Assembly: GCF_041146795.1 (NCBI RefSeq)
Contig: NC_135177.1
Coordinates: 24,216,560-24,280,559, forward strand
DNA from: Maylandia zebra
Taxonomy: Eukaryota > Chordata > Actinopteri > Cichliformes > Cichlidae
DNA: 64,000 nt
Direction: 5' to 3'
Below the pieces are notes generated by a model. That model did no database searches. It was not told where the DNA came from and worked only from the letters and a program-made list of their open reading frames with translations. This document shows, piece after piece, positions 31,801 through 41,938 of this stretch. The position numbers were made by a program, and so were the translations under genes. Every line of letters begins with the position of its first letter. The first letter of the stretch is position 1.

Positions 31801-34433
31801 AATGACCAGTGGCTGGTGTTTTTTTTTTTACATGGAGGTGCTTTGGTCAAACTCAACCCCTTGGATTTTGGGGGTTTTGGGGAGGCTTTAGTGCCATCTA
31901 AAGTCCAACTGGTGGAATTATTTGTATGTTTTGTGCATGTTTGTGAGCATAAAGCTAAAATGCCTTTTTTTTCCCTTGTGATTTGTGATGTCTGTGTGAC
32001 AGCTCGATCCAGTATTTGTGTTACTCCAGTAGCAGTGGTTCCCATTCCAGATGTAATGCCTCGAGAGCAGCCTTCTTACTGCCAAGAAACCTGCATCATG
32101 CCCGACTGCAAGTTACCAATTTTTAACGAAGGTGAAGAATCACATCGACTCTTTTACATCATTTACACATAATGTTACCGACTTGTTCTCAAACAGCAGG
32201 ATTTAAGTTTGAAACAAAGTCACTGCGTGCAACAAAAGTGCCCCAAGACTTTTGTGTTGGTGCAGCAGTCCACTTGTTTAGGCTCGAAAATCATTTTCTG
32301 TAAAACATTTTCACCCGTATTTAGTGCCATTATAAAACCTTGCTCACATGCTTGGCTTGTTGAAACATTATTGTTATTAATTTCACTATAATGATTGTTT
32401 TTCAACACTGTATCTACTCTAAGCACAGCCCCATAATGCCTAGAACAACTCAGTTATCTCTCCACACACACTTAGTGTTTGACATTGGAATTAGTGATTG
32501 CAGAAATACAAGAACAATGTATGTAAATAATAAATCTCCAATGATCTCAGCTTAATTCAACACCTAGGTGAGACTGTGGCAGCCTTGGTTGATAATCAAA
32601 ACAGCATTTCCCCCTAAAATCGTCAAAACACGGCCTTAATTCATGTAGGACAAGCCTGCTTCATCTATGCTGGGGATGTGAAACTCTTTTTATATCGCAG
32701 GCCACGACTTTGATCTTATGTGGGCCAGATGGGTGAAACTACAATTTCTGTCAGTGTGAAAAGTTGAACTACACATTTAATCAATGAGATAACTTAAAAT
32801 AGGACAAAGAACCACAATTTCAACAGTATGACTCATTTTTCCTACATGGTAAAGAAGTGCTGCTCTGGTGTCACCGTGAGTTTTTGAGCTTGGATCGTGA
32901 GAACGCGCATAAAATTACACAACTCTAGAAATCAATGATCTTGGTGTATTGTGAACAGTGTTGGTCAAGTTACTTCAAAAAAAGTAATCAGTAACGAATT
33001 ACTGATTACTTCCCCAAAAAAGTAATCCCGTTACTACTTAGTTACTTAGTTACTTTTTTAAAACACGATTTACAACCTGAAGAGGTGATAAAGCGATAGA
33101 TCTTTCAGCCCAATTCTACTTTTACTGCATAATCCATCATAAAAAATGTAATCAAATGGAAAAGTCTCTTTTTTTAACTTGTTTTATCAGTTTTAATCTT
33201 TTAACTTTATGCATCAAGCAAAAATTTAATTATATGCAACATTCTCTGAGTTGAATAAATTAGTTTAACATTTAAACCTATTTTCTACACATTCCAGCAC
33301 ATAAAATAAAATATTTTTTGTGTTTACACTCACTCTTTCAAATAGATGCAAGTAAAACACAGCAGAACATAAATAAAGTCAAAGACTCAGCGGTCCTGTG
33401 CTCTATTTTCACCTGTAAAGCAGGACTGCAGTAGGCGGAGGTTTACCCTGGTGCAGGTGTGCCGCGGTCAATTGAAGAATCCGCGAGTTTCTCTGTGAGT
33501 TTCCCATTACATCGTTGCGCACTCGGTGCTTGCTTGGAAGTTTAGGGGTTTTTTTCGCTGTAAAAAGAAGTTTTCTTCTCACGCACGATGGACGCTAATG
33601 TTTTTGTCACTTTTTATGGAATCAAACTCAAAGTAAGGTCAGTACTTCCACGCTTTAAACGCTACACGCTCATACTCTCTCCCACAATCGATATGTGATC
33701 CATTGTTGATCTGCACACAGCTGTTGTCACTAACGCTGCACTCGCGTCCGTCATCTTCGTGAGACATTCTCGCAAAAAATCACGGTTTTAGTAACGCAGT
33801 AACGCAGCGTTCCTACGGGAAAGTAACGGTAATCTAATTACCGTTTTTGCAATAGTAATCCCTTACTTTACTCGTTACTTGAAAAAAGTAATCAGATTAC
33901 AGTAACGCGTTACAAGTAACAATCAGAGATGGGCAGTAACGCGTTACTGCCCATCTCTGATTGTGAATGGCGATGAGGGAGGGTTTTATGGGTAGAAATG
34001 GTCTAAAAGCTTCCAAAGCCATCCAGTGGGCCAGATTGGGGTCTTTCCTAGGTCAATTCTGGACCTGGGGCCTTATGTTTGACACTCTTGATCTATGTGA
34101 CACAACACTAAAGCTGGATGCTATATGTTGGTCATTTCTGCAGTTTCTCAGGAACTCATTTACATTCATCTTACAAACATTGCAGCTCATAAAGTGCAAA
34201 ACTGCATTTCCAGTGAGGAATGGTCATACTTAATGATTTTATCGTTCTCTTCAGATGATCCTTTGGTCATTTCCTGCACAGAGGACACCTTGAACACCAG
34301 CCACCCCATAACTCCACTGAAAGCTTCCGTTTCCTTTGTCGAATCCAGTAACACGAATGGAAACGCGAGTTACTGCAACAACTTCTTCAGGTCGCAATCC
34401 GAGCCACAGGAGGACGAGTACTGTGGGACATAA
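24716..34433 (+). CDS. TNF receptor superfamily member, CD27/TNFRSF9-like (signal exon not found)
   Basis: Eight coding exons on plus: 24716-24773, 24917-25042, 25846-25992, 26105-26198, 26606-26682, 29725-29835, 32003-32131, 34255-34433; 921 nt, 306 aa from the first in-frame ATG. Cysteine-rich repeats: residues about 2-60, 60-105 (ANTVCKC...CNDAECEHC, much like CD27), and 105-165 (CGKGTF...RDAVCG, like TNFRSF9). One membrane segment follows (GLWSGLVLTAIVIVLIFILW) with a basic stop-transfer. The tail of about 110 aa has no death domain and ends in EPQEDEYCGT, whose PQED resembles TRAF-binding motifs (CD27 has PIQED). The 26198 donor is GC rather than GT (AG-GCAAGA, a usual GC-AG intron). An in-frame stop precedes the ATG, so the signal peptide should lie in an upstream exon. 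Large introns carry a SINE and nested hAT elements. Synteny favours CD27. Confidence 0.82.
25470..25522 (+). repeat. Fragment of a common fish interspersed repeat
   Basis: Reads 'gttgtcatttggcgctatta' then an A/T-rich tail 'aaaattgaattaaac', the 3' end of the same repeat type found nearly complete at 28700-29035. It lies in a TNF-receptor intron. Confidence 0.5.
25751..25804 (+). repeat. (AC)27 microsatellite
   Basis: 54 bp of uninterrupted AC dinucleotides inside an intron of the TNF-receptor gene, ending about 40 bp before the acceptor of exon 25846-25992. Its closeness to the acceptor could affect splicing if length varies, but that is speculation. Confidence 0.97.
28700..29035 (+). mobile_element. 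Interspersed repeat (SINE/LINE 3'-end type) in a TNF-receptor intron
   Basis: Contains the blocks 'tgttaaaagggagtttttcc', 'ttgcttgctcatggatgggg' and the tail 'ataaaattgaactgaattga', which together are characteristic of a repeat found by the thousands in percomorph genomes. The open frames in it (28686-28916 and the antisense) are not genes. The superfamily is not certain. Confidence 0.6.
31353..31635 (-). mobile_element. tRNA-derived SINE (same family as 4261-4554)
   Basis: On minus it starts 'gggcgatcgtggctcaagag' (tRNA-like box A) and ends near 'tacaaaggccatttacc'. It carries internal deletions against the copies at 4261-4554 and 37397-37724, including a damaged box B. It sits in the intron before exon 32003-32131 of the TNF receptor. 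Confidence 0.8.
32956..33959. mobile_element. Inner hAT-like nonautonomous element with palindromic right end
   Basis: Flanked by perfect 8-bp direct repeats ATTGTGAA (32948-32955 and 33960-33967), the hAT target-site length. The left end reads CAGTGTTGGTCAAGTTACT; the right end, complemented, reads CAGAGATGGGCAGTAACGC. Both subterminal regions are dense in 'gtaatca/gttac' motifs that can fold back. The last 36 bp form a perfect palindrome. No coding capacity for a transposase is seen. It lies inside the element 32670-34090 in the last intron of the TNF receptor. Confidence 0.8.
33919..33964. repeat. Perfect 46-bp palindrome at a transposon end
   Basis: Base-by-base pairing around the centre 33941/33942 is perfect for 23 pairs; the half reads AGATGGGCAGTAACG towards the centre. 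It includes the terminal inverted repeat of the inner hAT-like element twice, in opposite orientation, plus a few bases of flank. As single-stranded DNA it would form a loop-poor hairpin. Confidence 0.95.
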
Positions 34434-35742
34434 TCCAGTGTAACGGCATACTTACCCAACCTCAGACCCTCACTGGATCGGAGGCAATGCAGTTCTTTTC
34501 AAGACCTTTAAACCCTTTTAATACCAAAAGAGAGAGACTGGGCTCTCTTTCAGGTCCCTTGAAGGTTGACTGATGCCACCTGCAGGACACTCATGAGAAT
34601 TTCCTCTCAAATGAAGTGACATTTCTGTGCTGTCCTGACCACACAGCTGAAAAAACACTGGTGATGCACAGTGGTGTCCTGTTCTCAGGAATAATCTGAC
34701 ATGTTTTGTTTTTGTTTAGTTTTGTTACTACAACAATTCTCACGAAATGACCAAAAAAAATTAAGCGGTGATAGTAACAAACAGAGCCTAATATAGTTTA
34801 CATTTTAAGTGAGCCAAAGTGACGCAGTGCGTGATATCATCCTTCATCATCCCACATCCTGCTGCTGCTATGAGTATTTTTGAGCAGCGGGAATAAATCC
34901 TACAAAAATAGCATCATTTCCACCCATTTCAAAAACATTTTTAGGTATCCCGATGACCAAAGGCTTTTTCTTTGCTTTTAAAAGATTTGCTTTCTTTATA
35001 GGAACAAATCGTTTTATTGCTGATAAGATAGTGAAATCAGAAAATACATGAATCTTTGTAGCTTTTCCTTGGATTTGTTGATAGTGGGAAATCTACTGCT
35101 ATCCTGACCGTTTAATGGAATCTGTATATATTGAGTTGTTTAACTTATATTGTTCCCACTTAAGTCAGTAATTCAGATTTGAATGTATTGTATATGTAAA
35201 TCATTATAATGCGCATGAACACACTGATTCAAGTTTTCCTTTCTGCCATGCAGCACACATCAGTAAATAGTCGGCTTCACATAGACTTTGAACCAGGGAA
35301 CAGGAGGTTAAAGGCTAATGTCTGAGCTGACTCTGTCAGACTGTTTTGTTGTTTTGTTGTCGTTTTTGCATTTTTTTTACTTTGGTACTTTCTGTAAAAG
35401 TTCAGGGCTGCAGTTCATGAGTGAAAATGACTTTAGATATGAAGCAGCAACACGCACAGACACACACGCACACACACATTTTGTATAATTTAAAACACGG
35501 AATAGAAACACGACAGATGCATGAATTATGACTTCTTTATAACATTGTGCAATATGGGGAAGGATGCAGTCATTCTGCTAAACTGCTCTCTTCTCTTTGT
35601 TAAACCCATCAGACATATTCAGTTCATATTCTGTTTTCAATATTCAGTACTGCTGATTATAATAAAAATGCTATAAACGTGACTCTTGTACCGGCTACTT
35701 TGTTTTAATAGGATTATTCGCTGTAAAACATTTCCTGTGACT
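34434..35742. other. 3' flanks of the TNF receptor and rbp5 (tail to tail)
   Basis: 1.3 kb between the two stop codons, with no gene seen. Plus-strand AATAAA signals at 34892-34897 and 35661-35666 could end the TNF-receptor transcript. On minus an ATTAAA at about 35704-35709 lies just past the rbp5 stop. A short CA-rich stretch is at 35456-35480. Confidence 0.5.
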
Positions 35743-38700
35743 TCAGTTTGCCTTCTTGAAGACTTGCTTGGCTTTGATTCCTTGGACTCTCATCTCCTGC
35801 AGAGAGGAAGTGGAAAAGACGAGAAAAGAAAAAAAAAAAAAAAAAAAGAAAAACACGAAGTGAGAGGGTGTAAATGAATGGTGAGAAACAACGAGAACAT
35901 TTGGCACATTAAAGACGAGCACAAAACTGGGATTGTGTCCAGGACACCATTTCCACCCCACCTCTCTCCTTCTCATCCTTTGACCTCGTAATCCGTCTTC
36001 TACTCTCTCACCATCTATTCATCAGGTCTTTTCAGCCCGCTCTCTACTTTCCTCCTCCGCCTCTATATTAGTCCCTCACTGTTCCCTTCCCCTGCTTTGT
36101 GTAATCTCTAAAACCCACCATTATAAGTCTTGATCCTAGCTGGCATTTCTTTCCCAATTCTCTCTTGAGTTTAGCATCAACAACACATTGTTTTCTCCCG
36201 ATTGCAACAAAGGTATTAAAAAAAACCTCGTGAGAGCTTTTTAGCGGAACAATGTAGATCGTTTGAAAACGTAACCAGTAATGAAAGATAAGCTATGAGC
36301 TTGAACTGTTTGAGCTCAAAAGTGCCTCTGAGCTTCACTCCATAAAGACGTGCATTCAGGGCTCCTCTGCCTCCTTTGTGTGTACTCCTTTGTCAGGTCG
36401 TAGTTTGGCCTTAGGCATGTACAAACTCCACTGACCTCTTAATAAAAACCTCTTCACACAAAGACGGTAACAGAAATGAATAACTTCTAAAACCTGCCTT
36501 ATTTGAATACCCTCCCTCATTTAGCATATCAATTTCTCCATCACTTCCCTTTAAGCTTTCATTTTCCTTCTTCCCTCTTCCTTGCTTTCTCTCTGCACTG
36601 GCCTCTTCTTCCCCTCGTACATCCTTACCAAATGCAGCTTGTCGCCCTCCAGCCAGTGCGTCCAGCCTCGTCCCTCTTTCTCGCCTCGCTGTACACAAAC
36701 CAGCTTGTCTCCGTCCCAATCTACTGTAGTCTGTGTAACCACAGAGATGCCGTTAGTGTGAGACATTAGCATGTACAGTAGCTCACACAACGCTTAGCCA
36801 CACAGAGACAAGAAGCTTTGTGCAGCGCAAAGAGGGGAGACTAATACAGTGATCCGTGAAAGGTCATGAACCCTTTAAAATATACTTCATTTGTTCAAAC
36901 ATGTGACAAAAAAACATCTGATTTTTATACAAGTGGATTTAAGTTTAAGATTTATATGTATTAGATTATTTAAGTCTGACTCTGGTTTGTTTGCTGAGAA
37001 AAATGATCTCTGAGTGGAAAAAATTTATGAACCTTTGCATTTTTTTGTATCATGTAGACAGCAATGACTACAAAAAATACATTTTACATCTTCATTCTTC
37101 TTTGCCTCACTTTGATGGGGGAACTTGTGAGTTTGAGGCCATTATCTTGTTGTATAACCCACATTCTCGTGGGATTTAGTCCACGGACAGGCATCCTGTC
37201 ACCTCCCTGAGAGTTTGCTGGTATCATTCAGAATTCATTGCTTCATTAATGAGAAAAAGACAACTAAGAACAGCAAAACAAGCCACCATCAACATTTCCT
37301 TCATTTAAACTGGTTTCTCATTTTATACCAAAAAGCTCTGCTTCAATATCATCTTTACCTGAATTATAGTTCAGTGTCCTGGTTTTTCAATTAGATGGTA
37401 AATGGTAAATGGCCTGCATTTGTATAGCGCTTTTCTAGTCCCTAAGGACCCCAAAGCGCTTTACACTACATTCAGTCATTCACCCATTCACACACTGGCG
37501 ATGGCAAGCTACATTGTAGCCACAGCTGCCCTGGGGCGCACTGACAGAGGCGAGGCTGCCGGGCACTGGCGCCACCGGGCCCTCTGACCACCACCAGTAG
37601 GCAAACACGGGGTTAGTATCTTGCCCAAGGATATTTGGCATGCAGCGAGGAGACAGCCTGGGATCGAACCACCAACCTTCTGATTAGTGGCTGACCTGCT
37701 CTGCCACCTGAGCTACAGCCACCCATTAGATCTTTTGCAAGCTGCAAATGGAGATCAGCAGCTTTCTTCTGGTAGCCCTACTCCACACCCCATTGCTGTT
37801 TAAAGTTCTGCTGATGTTAGACTCAGTAAGCTGAAGATTGTCACTGTTAGAGAGGCCTTTAAGTTTTTGGATGTTGCTCCTGGAGTGATATTTGTTGGTT
37901 GACTACACCTGGGGAGGGCAACAACAACCTATGATTTCCATCATTTGTCTGACTGTGTTTTGGTGTAGACCAAACTCTTTAGGGGTGGTTTTAGCCTTCA
38001 CAGCCTGATGAGCATCAGCAAATCCTTTTCTGAGGAGCCGCATCTATTCGGGCTGTGATGCACGTTCGTGTTTTGAACATCTGACCTTCGATTCCCGTCC
38101 CACTCACACCTGAACATCATGCAAAGCAATGAAACCTAACCCAGTTTCACCTTGGCAAGTGAAAATACATTACATATTTTTCCACAGCAGATCTGCTTTA
38201 AATGCTTATGTGACAAACATATTTATTTAGAAAAAAGTTCAAACTTTCAAGCACAAGGTCTCCTCCTATCTTGGACCTTTTCAAAATCATTGTGGAGTTA
38301 ATGTACGTTACTGCAATTCTTAAGCCCTCCTCTAAGCAGCAAGTAGCAGCTATGGAAAAAAAAAACCTCAGCAGGTGTGTTGACTTTGTTTGAACACTAA
38401 GCATGCAAATCAAACTTGTATAACAAGTAATGACTTAATAAAATCAATGTAATGTTAAAACTGCGTGCATGTACAAACATGCCGATGTGCACATTTGGAA
38501 AAACCAAAACACGTACCTGACACACACGGCCATCCACTGGCCCAAGGTCCTCAGTAAATTCTTTTCCAATAGTGAAATCCATGTTGAAGTTCTTGAAGGT
38601 GGTGAGTGTGCGGATTTTCATGGTTCCTGTGGCCGGGTCATGGGTGACCTCTTTAGTGGGCTTCAACAGACAGACGATCTTCCTCAGAGCAAAATTTATA

Positions 38701-39175
38701 TCTAAGAGAAGAAAGAGAGAGAGAGATGTTGTAGCATGAGCCACAGTCTGTTACTTCAGTAAAGCAGGTTTTTTTGTCTCTCACACACACTGCAGGCAGA
38801 GGGGACGCACAGTGTGAGGGAGTGAATGGATCCGGGGTCACACAGAGGACAAGGTGGTGATTTCATTACACTAATGTGCTTCAGCAAATAAAGATGGTCC
38901 TCACCATTAAATCAGACACTTAAGGTTACCTTTTAAAGTAACCTAATGGCAACGAGTCAGTGAACATATGAATACTTAAAAAAATAAAAGACATGAAAGA
39001 TTATTGTTACATTGGAGGGTTTTAACTGCACATCTGTTACAAAAAGCAACGCACTTGAAGATTACAAAAGTATTTAAAATACTGTATAAAGATTTGTACC
39101 CAAAGCTCCGAGGTAGGAATCCATATTCTCCTGTTCCACCATATGATAAGTGCCGCTGTAATTAGGTTTTGCCAT
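35743..39175 (-). CDS. rbp5: Cellular retinol-binding protein, RBP5-like
   Basis: Four exons on minus: 39175-39100, 38701-38517, 36730-36629, 35796-35743; 417 nt, 138 aa, with the canonical four-exon structure of the intracellular lipid-binding protein family. It starts [19 protein letters not shown] and contains the helix-loop region [25 protein letters not shown] and [15 protein letters not shown]. The residue equivalent to CRBP-I Gln108 is His here (WTHW), as in the RBP5/RBP7 group rather than RBP1/RBP2. The protein carries retinol in the cytoplasm for storage and conversion to retinoic acid. In human, RBP5 lies close to C1R/C1S, which supports rbp5 over rbp7. The long second intron holds a degenerate transposon and a SINE. 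Confidence 0.88.
35829..35848 (+). repeat. Poly(A) tract in an rbp5 intron
   Basis: About 20 A (T on the rbp5 sense strand), roughly 35 bp upstream of the acceptor of the last rbp5 exon, where it may serve as the polypyrimidine tract. Confidence 0.85.
36849..38160 (-). mobile_element. Degenerate DNA-transposon remnant in an rbp5 intron
   Basis: Blocks such as 'cagtgatccgtgaaaggtca' at the left and 'gatgttgctcctggagtgat' and 'tttaggggtggttttagcct' at 37873-38000 look like the antisense of a mutated fish Tc1-type element, read from one terminal region inward. No open frame survives. It is split by the SINE at 37397-37724. This is recognition by general pattern; borders are approximate. Confidence 0.4.
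37397..37724 (-). mobile_element. tRNA-derived SINE with target-site duplication
   Basis: Same family as 4261-4554 and 31353-31635. It is flanked by a perfect 7-bp direct repeat ATTAGAT (37390-37396 and 37725-37731), so both borders are exact. The tRNA-like head is at the right on minus; its box B region reads 'ggttcgatccc', intact, in contrast to 31353-31635. Confidence 0.88.
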
Positions 39176-41938
39176 TTTTTTCTTCTTCTTTGTTGTTTCC
39201 GAAACTCCAGAAATCCCCGTTTTTCCTCGTTCTTGCTTTTCCTCCAGTCCCGTGTGGATCTCACAGACAAGCTGCCGGTTCCTGTGATATCACTTTCAGT
39301 TGCGCAACGTTTTGGACAATGGACCCGGATTTGACGGGAATGCGCGTGGAATGAGTGCTGCCTGTTGCAGATTGTTGCTGGAGTTTGGTGCTCGGTTATG
39401 CTGCAAGCTGCTCCAAATATGCAACTCTGGTGGTGACTCACGCTCAGTATATGCAATCGTTTCCAGGGAGGGAGCGGGGCCTTTTCTGCAGGACCTCATG
39501 CAGGGGGAGGTTCATTCATCTTTACTAATGCTTTTCTCAGAGGGATCAGTTGCAAGAAGAGGCGGCGCTTCGGATCCCAGACATGCAGAGGGTTGGTTGA
39601 TGCACTAAGTAAACGGGTATGCTCGTGCACTAGCAGCTGAGCAGCACAAAGTCAAAGCGAGGAACAAAGAGACATCAAGGATAACCTGATATGCTCATTT
39701 CCAGCGCCATCTTTTATTCTTTGACCATACTAAAGAAGTTTTGCATGTTCCAAATCGTCCTTATTTACTTTGATGTACAGACCTCATTTAATCATTCCTC
39801 TCAAAAAGGCTGTTTTCTCCGTTTAAGCCAGCTTTCCTCTGATCGGTTGGTTTTAATGAAAGTCCTCTTCAGTACACATGGCTAACTCTGACCCTATTTA
39901 TACAAAAGAAAACTCACAGAGGTTTTTCATGTTTTACTGATTGATGCTTTTGTAGGTGTTTCCTTGTTGGTAGCCTCCCAACTGGTACTGATGAAGTTTA
40001 GTATATATAGTATAGCAAGTTTTGTTACGCCAACAGGTGAGAGGCAGGAAAACAAGTTCATAGTTAACCAATGAAACATTTTAAAGGGCCAGATTGTGTC
40101 TCTTACCTGTGTGCCGCCTTCTGCTTTCTCCCAAGGGTGTTCCATCCAAAAAAAGTGCAGATCAATCCAAATACCTATAGTATCAGTGCCAACAGTGGAT
40201 TGAACTAGTTCATATACTTGAAACATGCGCTATAAAATGTCTGAATGTTTTTGTGTCTATTTTATTTACAGCCTATAGCAGCGGTCCCCAACCCCCGGGC
40301 CTCGGACCGGTACCGGGCCGCGAGGGTAGAGGCTCAGGTGTGAAATGTATGGTTTTCAGGGTTTTTATCGGTTTTCAGCGTTATTTTGTTATCGTTTTTA
40401 TTGTTAACTCGGTTTTCCTCGGTCTTTTCACGTGTGTTATGAATAAATCTTATTTTTTTCGATACTGGTACTAGTTTTATTTTGTTGTATTTATCCGTGA
40501 CACCTTAAAGGCCGGTCCGTGAAAATATTGTCGGGCATAAACCGGTCCGTGGCGCAAAAAAGGTTGGGGACCGCTGGCCTATAGCACATTTAAACAACTG
40601 AAGTTGACCCAGATCACTTTTAAATTCCAGGTCAAACTCAAAATACTTGAAAAGCTGAAAGGTGTGTTTTGTTTTATTAAGTCATTATTGATTCTGATTC
40701 AGTGGTTGCTACAGTTTGTTCAGAATCTACCTCATAACAGTGATTTATCTTATATGTCATGACACACTACTCTCCTCTACAACTGCCTTTATAAGTTAAA
40801 AGTATCAGTGCTGGTATCGCCAATGCTGGGCCTGTATTTACTTGGTATCAGATCAATACCAAAGTTAGCTACATAATCAGTATCAATTTGAGATTTAAAG
40901 GAGGTCTGAGCAGTCTGTTGGTTTCTGCAAACAGAAACTGGGTAAATGTAAGAAAAAATGAAAATAGAAACTAAAACAATTTTTTGAACTCAAATAAATA
41001 ATTTTAGAGAAAATATCCTTAGTTTTAGGATGTGCTAATTTAGTAAGATTTTCTATCATGACTGCATGACTGTGAGTCAAATGCTTTCAGTAAGTTATGT
41101 GATTTGTTGCAATGGCTGTGGGGATTTTCCTTAAAATAATACTTCAAAAGACTAAAAGTAACACTGAAATGAATAAAAACTCATTTAAAACGAAACATTT
41201 TCAAACAATAAGAAGGAAACTGAAACAAGCAAAGCCACTCTGACATTAAACTGAATTCAAAACAAAAATTAAAAACAAAACAAAAATAAAAACTAGAGTA
41301 GAAAATACAAATTCAATAACACCTGCTGTGGGCGAAACTTCCAGAGAGGCAGAAAAAGTCTGCTTAATGCTTCTAACTGAAAATGAATTTGATGAGTTTA
41401 TAAATGGTCCAACCCAGAGAAGCTTTAGAAATTGAATAAATGCAAAATAAAATAAATAAAAACAAAAGAGAATTTTTATGGTTTCGTATAGTTTTGCTAA
41501 AACTGTGTGAGATTCATACTACTACTGCTCATGTTTCGCTAAAATTAAAACCTGACACCAGTTTTCTTTATGCAAACAGAAGTAAAGCGAAATTAAAAAT
41601 GTTTTTCCCTCCTGAATGAAAACCAGTGCTGAATCCCTCCTGCTTGAACTGCAAACAGGGAGAAGCTCCCATCGGTGTTGCATGCCTTATAGCTTCTGAT
41701 GTTTCATCTTGGAGAACAGACATAAATAAAGATGCAGCACAGAAAGTGTACACACAGCCCGCCTTTATTTTGAACAAACATTAGCCAAGCAATCATGTAG
41801 CATAGACGATGTCATCAAGTTATGCTGTTTTTCTGAACCTTCCTTTTATTTTGCGTAAGGCTTCAACAAATAGATTGCATTAACAAGGGTGTCTGCATAA
41901 ATATAACATGACATACTTTGATAAAACCTCCCAGTCTT
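39176..41938. other. Intergenic region between rbp5 (5' side) and ptpn6 (3' side)
   Basis: Contains the rbp5 promoter region, including a perfect C/EBP palindrome TTGCGCAA at 39300-39307, about 125 bp upstream of the start codon. A hAT-type element is at 40279-40576. Polyadenylation-type signals for ptpn6 lie on minus at 41845-41850 and 41764-41769. The 102-codon frame at 39300-39608 has no recognisable similarity. 40600-41560 is A-rich with nothing identified. Confidence 0.5.
40279..40576. mobile_element. Short nonautonomous hAT element with perfect ends
   Basis: 298 bp with perfect 15-bp terminal inverted repeats (CAGCGGTCCCCAACC) and a perfect 8-bp target-site duplication GCCTATAG at 40271-40278 and 40577-40584. 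It has no coding capacity. The ends match the known vertebrate hAT pattern 'CAG.GGTCCCCAACC'. The perfect duplication suggests a fairly recent insertion. Confidence 0.95.

Larger units (their letters stand above)
32670..34090. mobile_element. Outer hAT-like nonautonomous element, split by a second hAT-like element
   Basis: The ends are imperfect inverted repeats (CTGGGGATGTGAAAC at left; complement of CAAGAGTGTCAAAC at right), flanked by 7-bp direct repeats ATCTATG at 32663-32669 and 34091-34097. The neighbouring base differs (c versus g), so an 8-bp hAT-type target duplication with one mismatch is likely. It is interrupted at 32956-33959. The right-end sequence 'ggccttatgtttgacac' recurs at 48109-48125. 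No transposase is visible. Confidence 0.65.

Noticed and set aside
31618-32172. 184-codon open frame on plus in the TNF receptor gene
   Set aside because: It is the true exon 32003-32131 read through into both introns; upstream part is intron and SINE sequence.
39300-39608. 102-codon open frame on plus upstream of rbp5
   Set aside because: Overlaps the rbp5 promoter, has no recognisable domain and no supporting splice or context.
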